A DNA stretch of 64,000 nucleotides, from NCBI GenBank assembly GCA_026874595.1, contig JAPPUL010000068.1, positions 201,001-265,000 of the forward strand, given 5' to 3'. The notes under the pieces are model-generated. The model made no database searches and was not told the origin of the DNA. It saw only the letters and a program-made list of their open reading frames with translations. How positions within the stretch are numbered: the first letter of the stretch is position 1; each line of letters opens with the position of its first letter. The stretch is from Sipunculus nudus (Eukaryota; Annelida; Sipuncula; Golfingiida; Sipunculidae). Of this stretch, positions 9,510 to 18,287 are shown piece after piece. The position numbers and the translations under genes were made by a program.

Positions 9510-11867
9510 TTATCGGCCAAAACTCTTAAATATACCGTCAAATCTCTTTCTTGTGTCTTTTGAACGCTTCCTTATACCTTTTAGCTTCTCTATCTTTACT
9601 CGGAATTCATTTAGCTTCTTCTCAACTCGTTTATTCTCTGACTCTTTACGGCTTTTTAACCTCTTTGTCTTCTCCTCTAAATTCCTAAGCCGCACCTCTA
9701 TCGGACCCAAATACGTCCGCCCATCGGCTCCTCTCATTGTTCGCTTTATATAAGGTTCTAATATCTTTACTGTCTCTACTGCTATCCCGCGATCTCGTAA
9801 AGTGCTCCCCTCTTGGGCATGCGCAAATAGTTCCTTTATCTCTTTGAAATTCTCTTGTAAGCTGCTTTTTAACTCAGCTTTTCTTACATATAAATAAGCT
9901 CGTTTTAAAGTGTCTGTGTCTACTACCGCGTTTACTCCCGATTGTGTGCTGCTTACTCCTATTTGACTTAAAAACTTTATCTTGTTTCTACTTAATCGCT
10001 CATAGGGTGTGCTTACCATTACTTCCCTTATTCGGCCCCTTATTGACCTAATTAGTTGTCTGTCTTCTATTACTCCCTTATAATATTCTCCCGAGAGTTT
10101 GGCATATTCTCGCTCCTCGTAACTCTTTATCTTATGTTCTTCTTCCTCCTTTAAAAGCTCCTCTAAACTCCGCCTCGGTACGTAGGTTGTTACATTCCTT
10201 ATATATAACATCACATTATTATATTCGTCTATAAACTTCTCTATCTGTTCTACTGTAACATCGTAATCCCTGTACAGCTTCAGTTTGCCGCCCTCTTCTG
10301 TTGCGCTTTTTACCTCTAGGACTACTCCCTTAAGAAGGTCTTCTATGTTATTTCTATCACGCGTTATTAATACTCCGTTAAACAATATTTTTGCATCTTG
10401 GGCTTGCTCTATGAAATTATATTCACCGCGTTGCTTATTTGCATATGGATCGTATATTCTTATATTTTTTATCTCCAATTTACGATCCTTATATCCATTC
10501 TCAACTACTAGCCCTTGGATATATGCTCCCCTCGCGTATTTTAAACCGTCCTTTTTTAATCTACTCTTTTCTACATCTATTAATATTTCTTTATAGCCTT
10601 CTTTATAGCCTTCTTTGCTTTTTGCACCCCTTATTAGACCTTTTTTTACCTTTCTAAAACCTTTTAGCACATGCTTTGCTAGTATAGTATCTGCGTCTTT
10701 ACCTACAAATTTAATCGATACCTCATCCGTTACCACTTTCTCTCCCTCTTTTGACAATGAAGTTTTCCCTCCTCTTTCCAACTTCTTTGCTTCATCTTCA
10801 AACTTTTGTATTAGTGGTTTCGTATATAGCCTTATATGGCCTACCCTTACACTATCTATTGCTCCTACTGCTTCCTTCTCTTCTATCCCTTCCCCTGTCC
10901 CCTTCCCATCACCTTTCCCCCCATTACCTCCCTCCTTCTCTTTCTCTTTTACAAGTACTCTTACCTCTCCTTGCATAACTAAACTCTCTTTATACCTTAT
11001 TGGCAAAAAACTCAAAAGCAACTTACTCTCCTCATTAAGTCTAATCCCCCTCTCTCCCAATACCCTATAGCTGCCCTCAAGCTCCTCTTTCTTCAGGTTT
11101 ACAAGATTTAGGTAATCTTTCTCATCTATATCCTTTTCCTTCTTAAAAAATCCAAGCCCCTCCAAGAAATCCCTCCCTCCTTCTAATACTAAAGAGTTTT
11201 TTAACCCTGTATTTTGTCCCTCAAGTAAGAGTATCTCATATTCATCGCTTAGCTTCGTTATACTCGATTTATATAGCTTATTTGCCCTCTTTGACAAAAG
11301 CTTATCTAAATCTTCTAACGTTCCCCCTTTAAAATTTATGCTTACTTCATCATTATTGCCGCCCTTTATCTTAAATATACCTCCCGGAATACGTGCTCCC
11401 CGCTTTAGCTTTTTACTTGCTATTATATCTTTTTTCGCTATCTCTAAAACATGTATTTCATGTTCTCCGACAGTAAGCGAGGACGGCTTTGTTGTTGCTT
11501 CGAAACTACCAGGTTTACTGCTTTTTGACAACATCTTGTTAAATGGCGATTTTGTCGGATCGTATAACTCCTTTGCTTTCTCATTAAATATATTAAGGCG
11601 GCTTTTAAACCCTTCCCAGGCTTCGCTTTCGCGCTTTGTAAGCAGTAGATTTACTTCTATAGGGTCAAGTGTCCGCTTGCGCATCTTATCTTCATATTTG
11701 CTTATCTGTTTTTCATAGTCAAAATCATCTTCACCGAATAAGAAGCCGGTAAATAAAAATAGTAAGAGTAATACCACTACTCGCTTTACAAGCTTTACAA
11801 ACAATTCTATTAAGCTCTTTTTTAAACTTACTTTTGATTCTGCTTTTTGGCTTTTTACTTGCACCAT
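9510..11867 (-). CDS. fliD: flagellar filament cap protein FliD (with Sec-type N-terminus)
   Basis: The 785-residue protein carries a FliD_C-type block near residues 490-560: FNGVLITRDRNNIEDLLKGVVLEVK, then YDVTVEQIEKFIDEYNNVMLYIRNVT. The N-terminal half has the FliD_N-like stretch FKSRLNIFNEKAKELYDPTKSPFN and later VSINFKGGTLEDLDKLLSKR. FliD caps the growing filament and helps flagellin fold. Unusually, the first 45 residues are a basic region plus a hydrophobic run (residues 29-44) ending FLFGEDD, like a signal peptide or anchor, where FliD normally has a short type III export N-terminus. It is also longer than usual, with a Gly/Lys/Glu-rich insert near 310-340. No good ribosome site precedes the ATG. 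Confidence 0.8.
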   Translation of the reverse strand: MVQVKSQKAESKVSLKKSLIELFVKLVKRVVVLLLLFLFTGFLFGEDDFDYEKQISKYEDKMRKRTLDPIEVNLLLTKRESEAWEGFKSRLNIFNEKAKELYDPTKSPFNKMLSKSSKPGSFEATTKPSSLTVGEHEIHVLEIAKKDIIASKKLKRGARIPGGIFKIKGGNNDEVSINFKGGTLEDLDKLLSKRANKLYKSSITKLSDEYEILLLEGQNTGLKNSLVLEGGRDFLEGLGFFKKEKDIDEKDYLNLVNLKKEELEGSYRVLGERGIRLNEESKLLLSFLPIRYKESLVMQGEVRVLVKEKEKEGGNGGKGDGKGTGEGIEEKEAVGAIDSVRVGHIRLYTKPLIQKFEDEAKKLERGGKTSLSKEGEKVVTDEVSIKFVGKDADTILAKHVLKGFRKVKKGLIRGAKSKEGYKEGYKEILIDVEKSRLKKDGLKYARGAYIQGLVVENGYKDRKLEIKNIRIYDPYANKQRGEYNFIEQAQDAKILFNGVLITRDRNNIEDLLKGVVLEVKSATEEGGKLKLYRDYDVTVEQIEKFIDEYNNVMLYIRNVTTYVPRRSLEELLKEEEEHKIKSYEEREYAKLSGEYYKGVIEDRQLIRSIRGRIREVMVSTPYERLSRNKIKFLSQIGVSSTQSGVNAVVDTDTLKRAYLYVRKAELKSSLQENFKEIKELFAHAQEGSTLRDRGIAVETVKILEPYIKRTMRGADGRTYLGPIEVRLRNLEEKTKRLKSRKESENKRVEKKLNEFRVKIEKLKGIRKRSKDTRKRFDGIFKSFGR

Positions 11868-11932
11868 ATTTAATTATTTATTTTGCTTCTTATTTATTTG
11901 TTCTTAAATCTCAAAGAATGTTTTTGGATTCC

Positions 11933-11977
11933 TTCTCTTGCTTCTCTTGCTTCTCTTGCTTCTCTTGCTTCTCTTGC
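11933..11977. repeat. 9-bp tandem repeat, 5 copies, upstream of fliD
   Basis: The unit TTCTCTTGC is repeated five times without mismatch (11933, 11942, 11951, 11960, 11969). On the minus strand it is a purine tract of GCAAGAGAA units lying 66-110 bases upstream of the fliD ATG, in the probable leader or promoter. Copy number could vary by slippage. Confidence 0.9.
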
Positions 11978-12005
11978 TTCTATTTCTACTTCTATTTCGT
12001 ATTTC

Positions 12006-12063
12006 GGCAGGATCTTTATTTAGTATAGTATTAACTGTATTAACTATAGTATTATCTCCTGCC
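12006..12063. repeat. long inverted repeat between flaB and fliD
   Basis: Outer arms GGCAGGA (12006-12012) and TCCTGCC (12057-12063) are perfect complements and unusually G+C-rich for this region. Inner arms TATAGT (12024-12029) and ACTATA (12043-12048) pair inside them. No T-run follows on either strand, so it may be a processing or stability hairpin in the flaB-fliD transcript rather than a simple terminator. Confidence 0.55.
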
Positions 12064-12178
12064 CTGTTATCATAACTATTTTACTTATTATTTAATAATA
12101 TGACAACAAGGCCTTATATTCTTACTTTAAAACGACTCTAGCTTTTTTCTTAAGCCCTTCTTAACTTCTGTTTAGCCA

Positions 12179-13039
12179 TTAGTTTAAAAGTCGCAGAACG
12201 TTTTGTGAACGACTGTTTGCATGACCAAGCATTACTGTGCTACTTTGACTTAGTATCTGTTGTCTTACAAATTCTATTGACTCAAGAGCCATATCTGCAT
12301 CCCGTATAAGAGATTCTGCTGACTGGATGCTTTCTGCTCCCACCATGTTACTTTTCATCGCATGTTCAAGACGATTTTGGTATGCTCCTAGATCTGCTCT
12401 TTGTTTTGAGATCTTGAATAATGCCTTGTCTAAATGTATTATTGACCGGTTTGCTTTGTCTTGCGTACTTAGATTTAAACTGCTTCCTGTTGCCGCACCC
12501 TTAAGCCCAAGTCCTTTGGCTGTCATAGTTCCTATATATACTCGCTCTCGCTGATCCATATTACCTCCTACGTGAAACCACATACTTGCAGGTGCATTAG
12601 ACAATGCCGTTCCTCGGGCAAATCGGCCTGTTAACATATTTAATGTGTTAAATTGTCCGTGCGATGCTATTCTGTCGACTTCGTCTATCAGTTGTTCTAC
12701 TTCAGATTGAATTTGTAATCTATCTTCATCTGTATATATTCCATTTGCCGACTGAATTGCAAGTTCTCTAAGCCTATGGAGTATGTCTTGACTTGTTTGT
12801 AGATAGCCTTCTGCTGTTTGAATGAACGATATGTCGTCTGATATGTTTCTTACTGCTTGATTTAAACCACGAATCTGCGAGCGCATCTTCTCTGATACCG
12901 CAAGCCCTGAGGCGTCATCTCCTGCACTGTTTATACGAAGCCCGCTTGATAGCCGCTTTATTGTTTTGTCAAGTGCTATATTGTTTAGCTTGTAACTTCG
13001 GTAGCTGTTTATTGCACTTAGGTTATGATATATTACCAT
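12179..13039 (-). CDS. flaB: periplasmic flagellar filament core protein FlaB
   Basis: The 286-residue flagellin has the conserved N-terminal coiled coil ([34 protein letters not shown]), the spirochaete core [22 protein letters not shown], and the C-terminal coiled coil ([17 protein letters not shown], ending NVLRLLN). It forms the core of the periplasmic filament. The D2/D3 outer domains are absent, as is normal for FlaB. The start is set by a strong AAGGAGG eight bases before the ATG. A sigma-28-like promoter is found about 110 bases upstream. Confidence 0.97.
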   Translation of the reverse strand: MVIYHNLSAINSYRSYKLNNIALDKTIKRLSSGLRINSAGDDASGLAVSEKMRSQIRGLNQAVRNISDDISFIQTAEGYLQTSQDILHRLRELAIQSANGIYTDEDRLQIQSEVEQLIDEVDRIASHGQFNTLNMLTGRFARGTALSNAPASMWFHVGGNMDQRERVYIGTMTAKGLGLKGAATGSSLNLSTQDKANRSIIHLDKALFKISKQRADLGAYQNRLEHAMKSNMVGAESIQSAESLIRDADMALESIEFVRQQILSQSSTVMLGHANSRSQNVLRLLN

Positions 13040-13151
13040 TGAGCGTTCCTCCTTGAAGTAATTCTACATGCTTCCATGCAATTACTTGTTTTTAAAGTTC
13101 CTTATTGCTTAGATATCTTGCTTACTCTCTACAGACATCTTGGCTGTACTG

Positions 13152-13179
13152 TCATCGACTTGCTCTTTTCCCTTCTTTA
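13152..13179 (-). promoter_or_regulatory. candidate sigma-28 (FliA) promoter for flaB
   Basis: Reading the minus strand, TAAAGAAG (13179-13172) is followed after 12 bases by GTCGATGA (13159-13152). The known flagellar sigma-28 pattern is TAAAGTTT, 11 bases, GCCGATAA, so 5 of 8 and 6 of 8 positions agree and the spacing differs by one. It lies about 113 bases from the flaB start codon. Confidence 0.5.
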
Positions 13180-13256
13180 ATCTCAACTATAATATTTTTT
13201 AACTACTGCTCTTTTTTTTTACTCCTTTTTCGTACCTCCACCTTCTCTATTTAATT

Positions 13257-13289
13257 CTAGTCCGCCTCTAGTCCGCCTCTAGTCCGCCT
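13257..13289. repeat. 11-bp tandem repeat, 3 copies
   Basis: CTAGTCCGCCT occurs three times head to tail (13257, 13268, 13279) and ends 4 bases from the stop codon of the minus-strand gene at 13294. No function is evident; likely a slippage product. Confidence 0.85.
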
Positions 13290-13293
13290 TCCG

Positions 13294-14220
13294 CTACTGC
13301 TTTTTTAGCCCTCCTTTTAATCCTTTCTCTTTCTCATCCTCTACTGCTTGCGTCTGTACTACTTCATCCATATTGCCTTTGTCTACCCCTTTGTCTACCT
13401 CTTTTTCTTCTATATCCTCTTCTATATCCTCTTCTATATCCTCTTCTATATCCTCTTCTATCTCTCCTTTTATATCCGCTCCGCCTACCTCCTCTTTATA
13501 AGCTCCTTCTACTTCAGTTTGAAGCTCCTGTTCCTCCTGTGTATCCTTATCCTCTTGTTCTGGTTCGCTCTCAAGACGCTTTATCTCCGCTATCATCGAC
13601 CTTCTACTCCTATAGTCACGCGAAAGCCTTACATATTCTTTATAATTCCTTAACGCCTCTGCTTTATAATCCAAGCTTATATAAGCTCTCCCTCTGTACA
13701 AATATGCGTAGGCATAGCTTTTATTTACTGCTAGGTAGTTTGTAAAGTCCTCTATCGCTTTTACATAGCGACCAAGACGATAATTCGTTAAGCCTCTTAT
13801 ATTATATAAGTTTGTTATATAATCCGGATTGCTTTCTAACACTTCATCAAAAATCGCAAGTGCTTCCATATACCGTTTCGTATGGTAATTGCATAAGCCT
13901 ATATAATATCTTATCTTCAATATTCGACGCTTACTCTTTTTTACAGAAGACCCAAGATATATATTTAAATCCGACAACGACTCCTCATATTTACCTATCT
14001 TCAACCGCGCAACCCCTCTACCATAATACGCTGGTATATACCTTTCATCTATTGCAAGTACTTTGTTATAGGCTAATATCGCCGATGTGTAATCTCTTTG
14101 TTTCTCGTATTCTATCCCTTGTCTCATGTATTTTCTAACTTCTATATTATACATGCCCAAGCTTATCTCAACACTTAATAACACTATGACAATTATTAGC
14201 AGTGTCCCTAGTCTTTTCAT
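13294..14220 (-). CDS. secreted TPR protein with acidic repeat tail
   Basis: The 308-residue product begins with a signal peptide (MKRLGTLLIIVIVLLSVEISLG). Residues 30-190 hold about four TPRs (YEKQRDYTSAILAYNKVLAID, GRGVARLKIGKYEESLSDL, FDEVLESNPDYI, RLGRYVKAIEDFTNYL). The tail is very acidic and includes an EEDI repeat from a 12-bp DNA repeat, CTATATCCTCTT, in four perfect copies at 13410-13457. It lies just before flaB on the same strand and may be a periplasmic flagellar or envelope assembly factor. That role is inferred only from position. Confidence 0.75.
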   Translation of the reverse strand: MKRLGTLLIIVIVLLSVEISLGMYNIEVRKYMRQGIEYEKQRDYTSAILAYNKVLAIDERYIPAYYGRGVARLKIGKYEESLSDLNIYLGSSVKKSKRRILKIRYYIGLCNYHTKRYMEALAIFDEVLESNPDYITNLYNIRGLTNYRLGRYVKAIEDFTNYLAVNKSYAYAYLYRGRAYISLDYKAEALRNYKEYVRLSRDYRSRRSMIAEIKRLESEPEQEDKDTQEEQELQTEVEGAYKEEVGGADIKGEIEEDIEEDIEEDIEEDIEEKEVDKGVDKGNMDEVVQTQAVEDEKEKGLKGGLKKQ

Positions 14221-14328
14221 CTTTGTCTACAAAACCCCATCTTTTTTTTATTTACTCCAAACTTAGCCCCACTTACAGCATTCGTCAATTACTTTACTCT
14301 TTATCTAATTAAAAATTATATTTTTATG

Positions 14329-14484
14329 CTAACTACCTTCACCCTTTATCTTCCAATCAGTTAAGAGAATCTTATCTGCAATATCTGTAATTTTGTAATT
14401 AGTTAAATAATATTTAGTTTTGCCCTCTTTAGTTTTGCCATATTCTAATTTATTTTTGCAACTTTCTTTATTTCCATTATATTT
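14329..14484 (-). pseudogene. 3' remnant of an unidentified decayed gene
   Basis: On the minus strand an open frame of 51 codons, with no ATG, ends at TAG 14331-14329. Its sequence is protein-like (KTKYYLTNYKITDIADKILL, then TDWKIKGEGS), unlike random AT-rich DNA, and an in-frame TAA blocks extension upstream. An ATG-started short frame at the same place is out of phase, suggesting a frameshift. The rest of 14221-14602 is AT-rich and shows only the sppA leader. Confidence 0.45.
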
Positions 14485-14602
14485 TTAGTTTAGTTCTTTT
14501 TTAAACTTTGATTTATTTTATAGCTTTTGTACTATTTTATTTAGTTTGAGTTAATACATTATCCTTTGTATATTAACATTCGATTTTATGGATAGGTGAT
14601 TT

Positions 14603-16300
14603 ATGAATAATAGTTTTGCATCTTACAATGAATCTAAAGCATTAGAAAACAATAATTCAAGTAGCATGAATAATAAAAGTAACAAGCAAAATTCTAAAAC
14701 TATTAAGGCTCTTAAGTTTGCTATCAGTAATATTATAGATGATGAGACTTTGCCATATTTTGTCTATAAAAAAAAAACTATCCTTCGGTATCTACTGCTG
14801 GCATTGGATAATGTTTGTAGTGACTTTGAAAAGTACGATATTGTTCTTATTAAAATAAAACCTCTTCAAGATATCGGTTGGTCTCAAATACAAAGTATTC
14901 GTCGCCAGATATTAAAAATTTCTAAACTAATACCGTCTGTTGCTTTTATTGAAAGAGCCGGTCTTAAAGAATACTATTTGGCATGTGCTTGTAACGAAAT
15001 CTATTTAACTCCATCTGCCACCTTGGATATAATTGGTATTCAAGCTGAGGTTTACTTCCTTAAAGATTCTCTTGAGCACATTGGCGTTGGAGCGGACTTC
15101 GTTAGTACCGGACCTTATAAAACCTTTGCTGACTCATTAACTCGTAGCTCTATGTCTGATGAACACAGGACTATGTTAAAAAGCATTTTAAAGAATTATT
15201 TAGACGAGATTAGTAAGGATATAAGTAATGCAAGGCCCTCAATTACGAAACCTTTTAACGAACTAATTCACGATGGTCCCTTTACTGCACATGAGGCTCT
15301 AGAGGCTAAGTTAGTTGATAAACTTATTTATCAAGAGAATATTGATTCCTACCTTAAGGAACGTTTTAATAAATCTAAAGTCAAAGATATTCCTATCAAT
15401 TTGCCTAAACGTAAAAAATGTATCCTAAAAACCTCTAAAAGCGTTGCCATTCTTTATGCTCAAGGTAATATTTTGGATGAGAGCTCTCAAAAAGAGGCTC
15501 GCTATGATACAATAACTCAAAACTCATTTTTAAGAAGCCTTAAAAAGATTCGTAAGAATAAGCGAATTAAAGCTTTGGTAATCCGTATTGACAGTCCGGG
15601 AGGCAGTGCTATAACTTCTGATATAATTTGGAATGCTGTTAGGAAGACTTCCGAGGCTAAACCTGTTATAGTTTCTATGGCTAATGTTGTTGCTTCTGGC
15701 GGTTATTATATTGCGGTTGCTGCTAAGGAGATCTTTGCTGAGAGTATGACCATTACAGGTTCTATTGGCGTTGTCTCAGGAAAGCTTTATTTCTCTAAGC
15801 TTTTAGATAAATTATTAGTCAAAAGAGATACTGTTGCACTCGGTGATAACTCCGATATTTATTCTCCTTTTTCTCCATTCACAGAACAACAAAAACAAAA
15901 ATTAACTAAACATACTTTTGATTTTTATTATAAAACTTTCCTTGAAAAGGTGGCAAAAGGCCGTAACCAAAATATTCAAGCTATTGAACAATTTGCTCAA
16001 GGTAGGGTCTTTACTGGTGGGGATGCTCTTAGTTATAAACTAATTGATAAGGAAGGTGGCCTTCTTGAGGCTTTAGAGGCTGCAAAACAACATGCTAATA
16101 TTCCATCTGATGACAAAGTTAATTACCTTATTTATCCTAAAAGAAAGTTTAGTTTGTCTTATATGTTTTCTGACACGTTTGCAGGCAACGCTCTAACTTT
16201 AAAGCATAAAACTATTAATATGATTAATTATATCTCTTTAAGTAAGCACAATGCTTTGTATATTATGCCTTGGCATATCAAAATAGATGATTTTAATTAA
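14603..16300 (+). CDS. sppA: signal peptide peptidase SppA, 67K type
   Basis: The 565-residue double-length SppA has both halves of the Clp-like fold. By analogy with the E. coli enzyme the general base is K173 in STGPYKTFADS (N-terminal half) and the nucleophile is S365 in VVASGGYYIA (C-terminal half). It degrades cleaved signal peptides in the inner membrane. The expected N-terminal membrane anchor is not evident: the first 35 residues are Asn/Ser/Lys-rich and polar. The start has an AGGTGA upstream. A second, shorter SppA is at 20838. Confidence 0.9.
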   Translation: MNNSFASYNESKALENNNSSSMNNKSNKQNSKTIKALKFAISNIIDDETLPYFVYKKKTILRYLLLALDNVCSDFEKYDIVLIKIKPLQDIGWSQIQSIRRQILKISKLIPSVAFIERAGLKEYYLACACNEIYLTPSATLDIIGIQAEVYFLKDSLEHIGVGADFVSTGPYKTFADSLTRSSMSDEHRTMLKSILKNYLDEISKDISNARPSITKPFNELIHDGPFTAHEALEAKLVDKLIYQENIDSYLKERFNKSKVKDIPINLPKRKKCILKTSKSVAILYAQGNILDESSQKEARYDTITQNSFLRSLKKIRKNKRIKALVIRIDSPGGSAITSDIIWNAVRKTSEAKPVIVSMANVVASGGYYIAVAAKEIFAESMTITGSIGVVSGKLYFSKLLDKLLVKRDTVALGDNSDIYSPFSPFTEQQKQKLTKHTFDFYYKTFLEKVAKGRNQNIQAIEQFAQGRVFTGGDALSYKLIDKEGGLLEALEAAKQHANIPSDDKVNYLIYPKRKFSLSYMFSDTFAGNALTLKHKTINMINYISLSKHNALYIMPWHIKIDDFN

Positions 16301-16362
16301 TAGGTGTAATACCTTTTAGTTTAGTCCTTAAAATAAATTTACTAGTTAAAAAAGAGGTTAAT

Positions 16363-16815
16363 ATGCAATTAAAAGCAATCGAAGCTGATATTCTTAAGCT
16401 TTGTAATGATTGCCTTTCTATTAAAAACACTATGTTTCAAAAAGCGGAGATTAGTTTCTCTTGCTATGTTGGAGGAGGACGACAATACCATTCTGAAGAG
16501 ACAAATCCTTACAGACGAACCATATATCTAGGACGAGATTCAGCTCGATACAATAACGTTCCTGAGGATGTCGTTGACCTTAATGAAGTATATTTCCTTT
16601 ATAAGCGAGATAAAGGGCTTTTTGATTGGCCTGATAACTACTTCCATGACCCTTTTAAACTAAGTGTTGAAGCTCTTGCCAAAAAAGAAAAGTTCCTTAT
16701 TATCGATTATGAGAACATCAAGAACAAAAGCTATTATGGTCTGCTTTATGAGCAGTTTATAAAGCAAATTAACGATATTAATAACTTGACTATACGATTT
16801 GTTAAGCTAATATAA
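16363..16815 (+). CDS. hypothetical protein
   Basis: A soluble 150-residue protein with an AGAGG before the ATG and protein-like composition. It includes CYVGGGRQYHSEETNPYRRT and a charged C-terminal half. No signal peptide, membrane segment or motif that I recognise. It lies 62 bases after sppA on the same strand and may share its transcript. Confidence 0.65.
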   Translation: MQLKAIEADILKLCNDCLSIKNTMFQKAEISFSCYVGGGRQYHSEETNPYRRTIYLGRDSARYNNVPEDVVDLNEVYFLYKRDKGLFDWPDNYFHDPFKLSVEALAKKEKFLIIDYENIKNKSYYGLLYEQFIKQINDINNLTIRFVKLI

Positions 16816-16943
16816 CTTTTTCGTTAAATAAAATATTATATAAATAAAATATTAACTTTTCTCTTGATGATAACTTAACATATTTATATATTTGTTCCTT
16901 TCTGGAAAAACGTTTTAGGATATTTATTTTTAGGATATTTATA

Positions 16944-17159
16944 ATGAGTAGAATATGTTTTATATGTAATAAAGGTACTCGGTTTGGCAATACTATTAGT
17001 CATTCTCATAGAAAAACTAAAAGAACTTGGAAGACCAATTTAGTTTATGTTAGAGCTAAGATTAATAACTCTATTAAAAAAATTAGAGTCTGTACTAGAT
17101 GCCTTAGAAGCAACAAAGTTCAAAAGGTTATTACTTCTAAGGAGCATCTTCCAACTTAG
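16944..17159 (+). CDS. rpmB: 50S ribosomal protein L28 (zinc type)
   Basis: The 71-residue product is a standard L28: MSRICFICNKGTRFGNTISH, then SHRKTKRTWKTNL and IRVCTRCLRSNKV. The CxxC pairs (C5-C8 and the later CTRC) would bind zinc. The ATG follows two copies of a TTTAGGATATTTAT stretch (about 16914-16943), which supply no clear ribosome site. A short hairpin follows the gene. Confidence 0.96.
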   Translation: MSRICFICNKGTRFGNTISHSHRKTKRTWKTNLVYVRAKINNSIKKIRVCTRCLRSNKVQKVITSKEHLPT

Positions 17160-17171
17160 CTTCAAGCTAAG
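17155..17171 (+). terminator. possible hairpin after rpmB
   Basis: CTTAGCTT (17155-17162) and AAGCTAAG (17164-17171) are perfect complements around one base and overlap the rpmB stop. A T-rich run (about 17187-17193) follows 15 bases later, so this is a weak terminator candidate between convergent genes. Confidence 0.35.
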
Positions 17172-17215
17172 CTAAGTTTGCTCTTGCTTTTTTCATTCTA
17201 ACATAATTATTAAAC

Positions 17216-18082
17216 TTAGCTTATATCCATTAAGCTACTAACTTCTTTATTTAGTTTCTTTATATCTATTAAGCTTATTCTAACAAAATGATTTGTATTC
17301 AAATTGCTCTTATGTGCGTATGTTGCCATATAACTTGATGCCTCAAATAATGAAGAGTCGCTTGAAATTATATCCATACACCCAAATAATGATAAGGAAA
17401 TCTCATTATAACCTAAATCTAATATCTGCCCTTCTCTCATAAGCTCTTTTAATTCTTCTATACTACTTTCATTTGAGAGCTTTTTAAAAAACGATTCTAT
17501 ATAATAACGCGTTTGCATATCTTTTATAAATTCTACAAATGTTTTTCCTAGTATTCTCTGTCTTGATACTTTGAGTGCACGTCCAAATGATGGGTTAACG
17601 TCTATTATTAGTCCATTTAAACTCGTTATACAATGCATTACAGGCGTTTTTTCATATAAATTAGAAAAGTCATTATTTAATCGCTCAAGACCACTTATAC
17701 GCAAATCTGTACGCTCTTTTATAAGCTCTAATTTGCTTAAAATCTCATCTATCTCATCTCCTTTCTCTTTATAGAATATACCCTCTCTCCTAAATATCTC
17801 CTTATAGCTCTTTTCAAGGTAATTTATTACATCACGTGGCCCCCTAGAAAAATATACTGTTGCATATATTATAAGTAGGCTAAAACAAAGTCCTAGCAAT
17901 AATATACCATACAAGAGCTCAGTTGCATATAACTCATATAAATAACTATTTGATAAAACATATTTTGCACTCTTATAGATTATTGCTACAAACGATATGT
18001 ATATAAATAAGTAAGTTAGTAGCATCTTTTTTCTAAGACTTAGATTATTAAAATATTTTACCACCTTTTCAAGATTACTCAA
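17216..18082 (-). CDS. membrane PAS-domain sensor without output domain
   Basis: The 288-residue product has two membrane segments (about 20-42 and 55-78), a HAMP-like/coiled linker (to about 130) and a PAS domain from about 140 (MHCITSLNGLIIDVNPSFGRALKVSRQRILGKTF). No kinase, cyclase or methyl-accepting domain follows. It starts with TTG, supported by AAAGGAG nine bases upstream; no ATG is available. It may act as a sensor subunit with a separate partner, which is not in the window. Confidence 0.75.
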   Translation of the reverse strand: MSNLEKVVKYFNNLSLRKKMLLTYLFIYISFVAIIYKSAKYVLSNSYLYELYATELLYGILLLGLCFSLLIIYATVYFSRGPRDVINYLEKSYKEIFRREGIFYKEKGDEIDEILSKLELIKERTDLRISGLERLNNDFSNLYEKTPVMHCITSLNGLIIDVNPSFGRALKVSRQRILGKTFVEFIKDMQTRYYIESFFKKLSNESSIEELKELMREGQILDLGYNEISLSLFGCMDIISSDSSLFEASSYMATYAHKSNLNTNHFVRISLIDIKKLNKEVSSLMDIS

Positions 18083-18287
18083 ATACTAAACTCCTTTAGT
18101 CCTATAATAGCCCTATAACTATTTAGGCATTGTATGGTTTTATATCTTAAAAAATATACAAAACTATATATCTTTAAAACAAACTTAGCTATAAATAAAT
18201 TATAGCATTTTTTATTATCATTTAGTTATCATATATTTATCTGGTATTTAATGCTTTGAACCACTTGTTTAATGCTTGTTTTTTTGT

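Larger units (their letters stand above)
11868..12178. other. fliD leader / flaB-fliD spacer
   Basis: The 311 bases between flaB and fliD hold no gene. They contain a five-copy 9-bp tandem repeat (11933-11977) and a long inverted repeat (12006-12063), listed separately. A plus-strand frame here that reads as Phe-Ser-Cys repeats is only the shadow of the 9-bp repeat. Confidence 0.6.

Noticed and set aside
11834-12028. Frame with Phe-Ser-Cys repeats
   Set aside because: It comes only from the 9-bp repeat in the fliD leader; composition is not protein-like and it runs against fliD.
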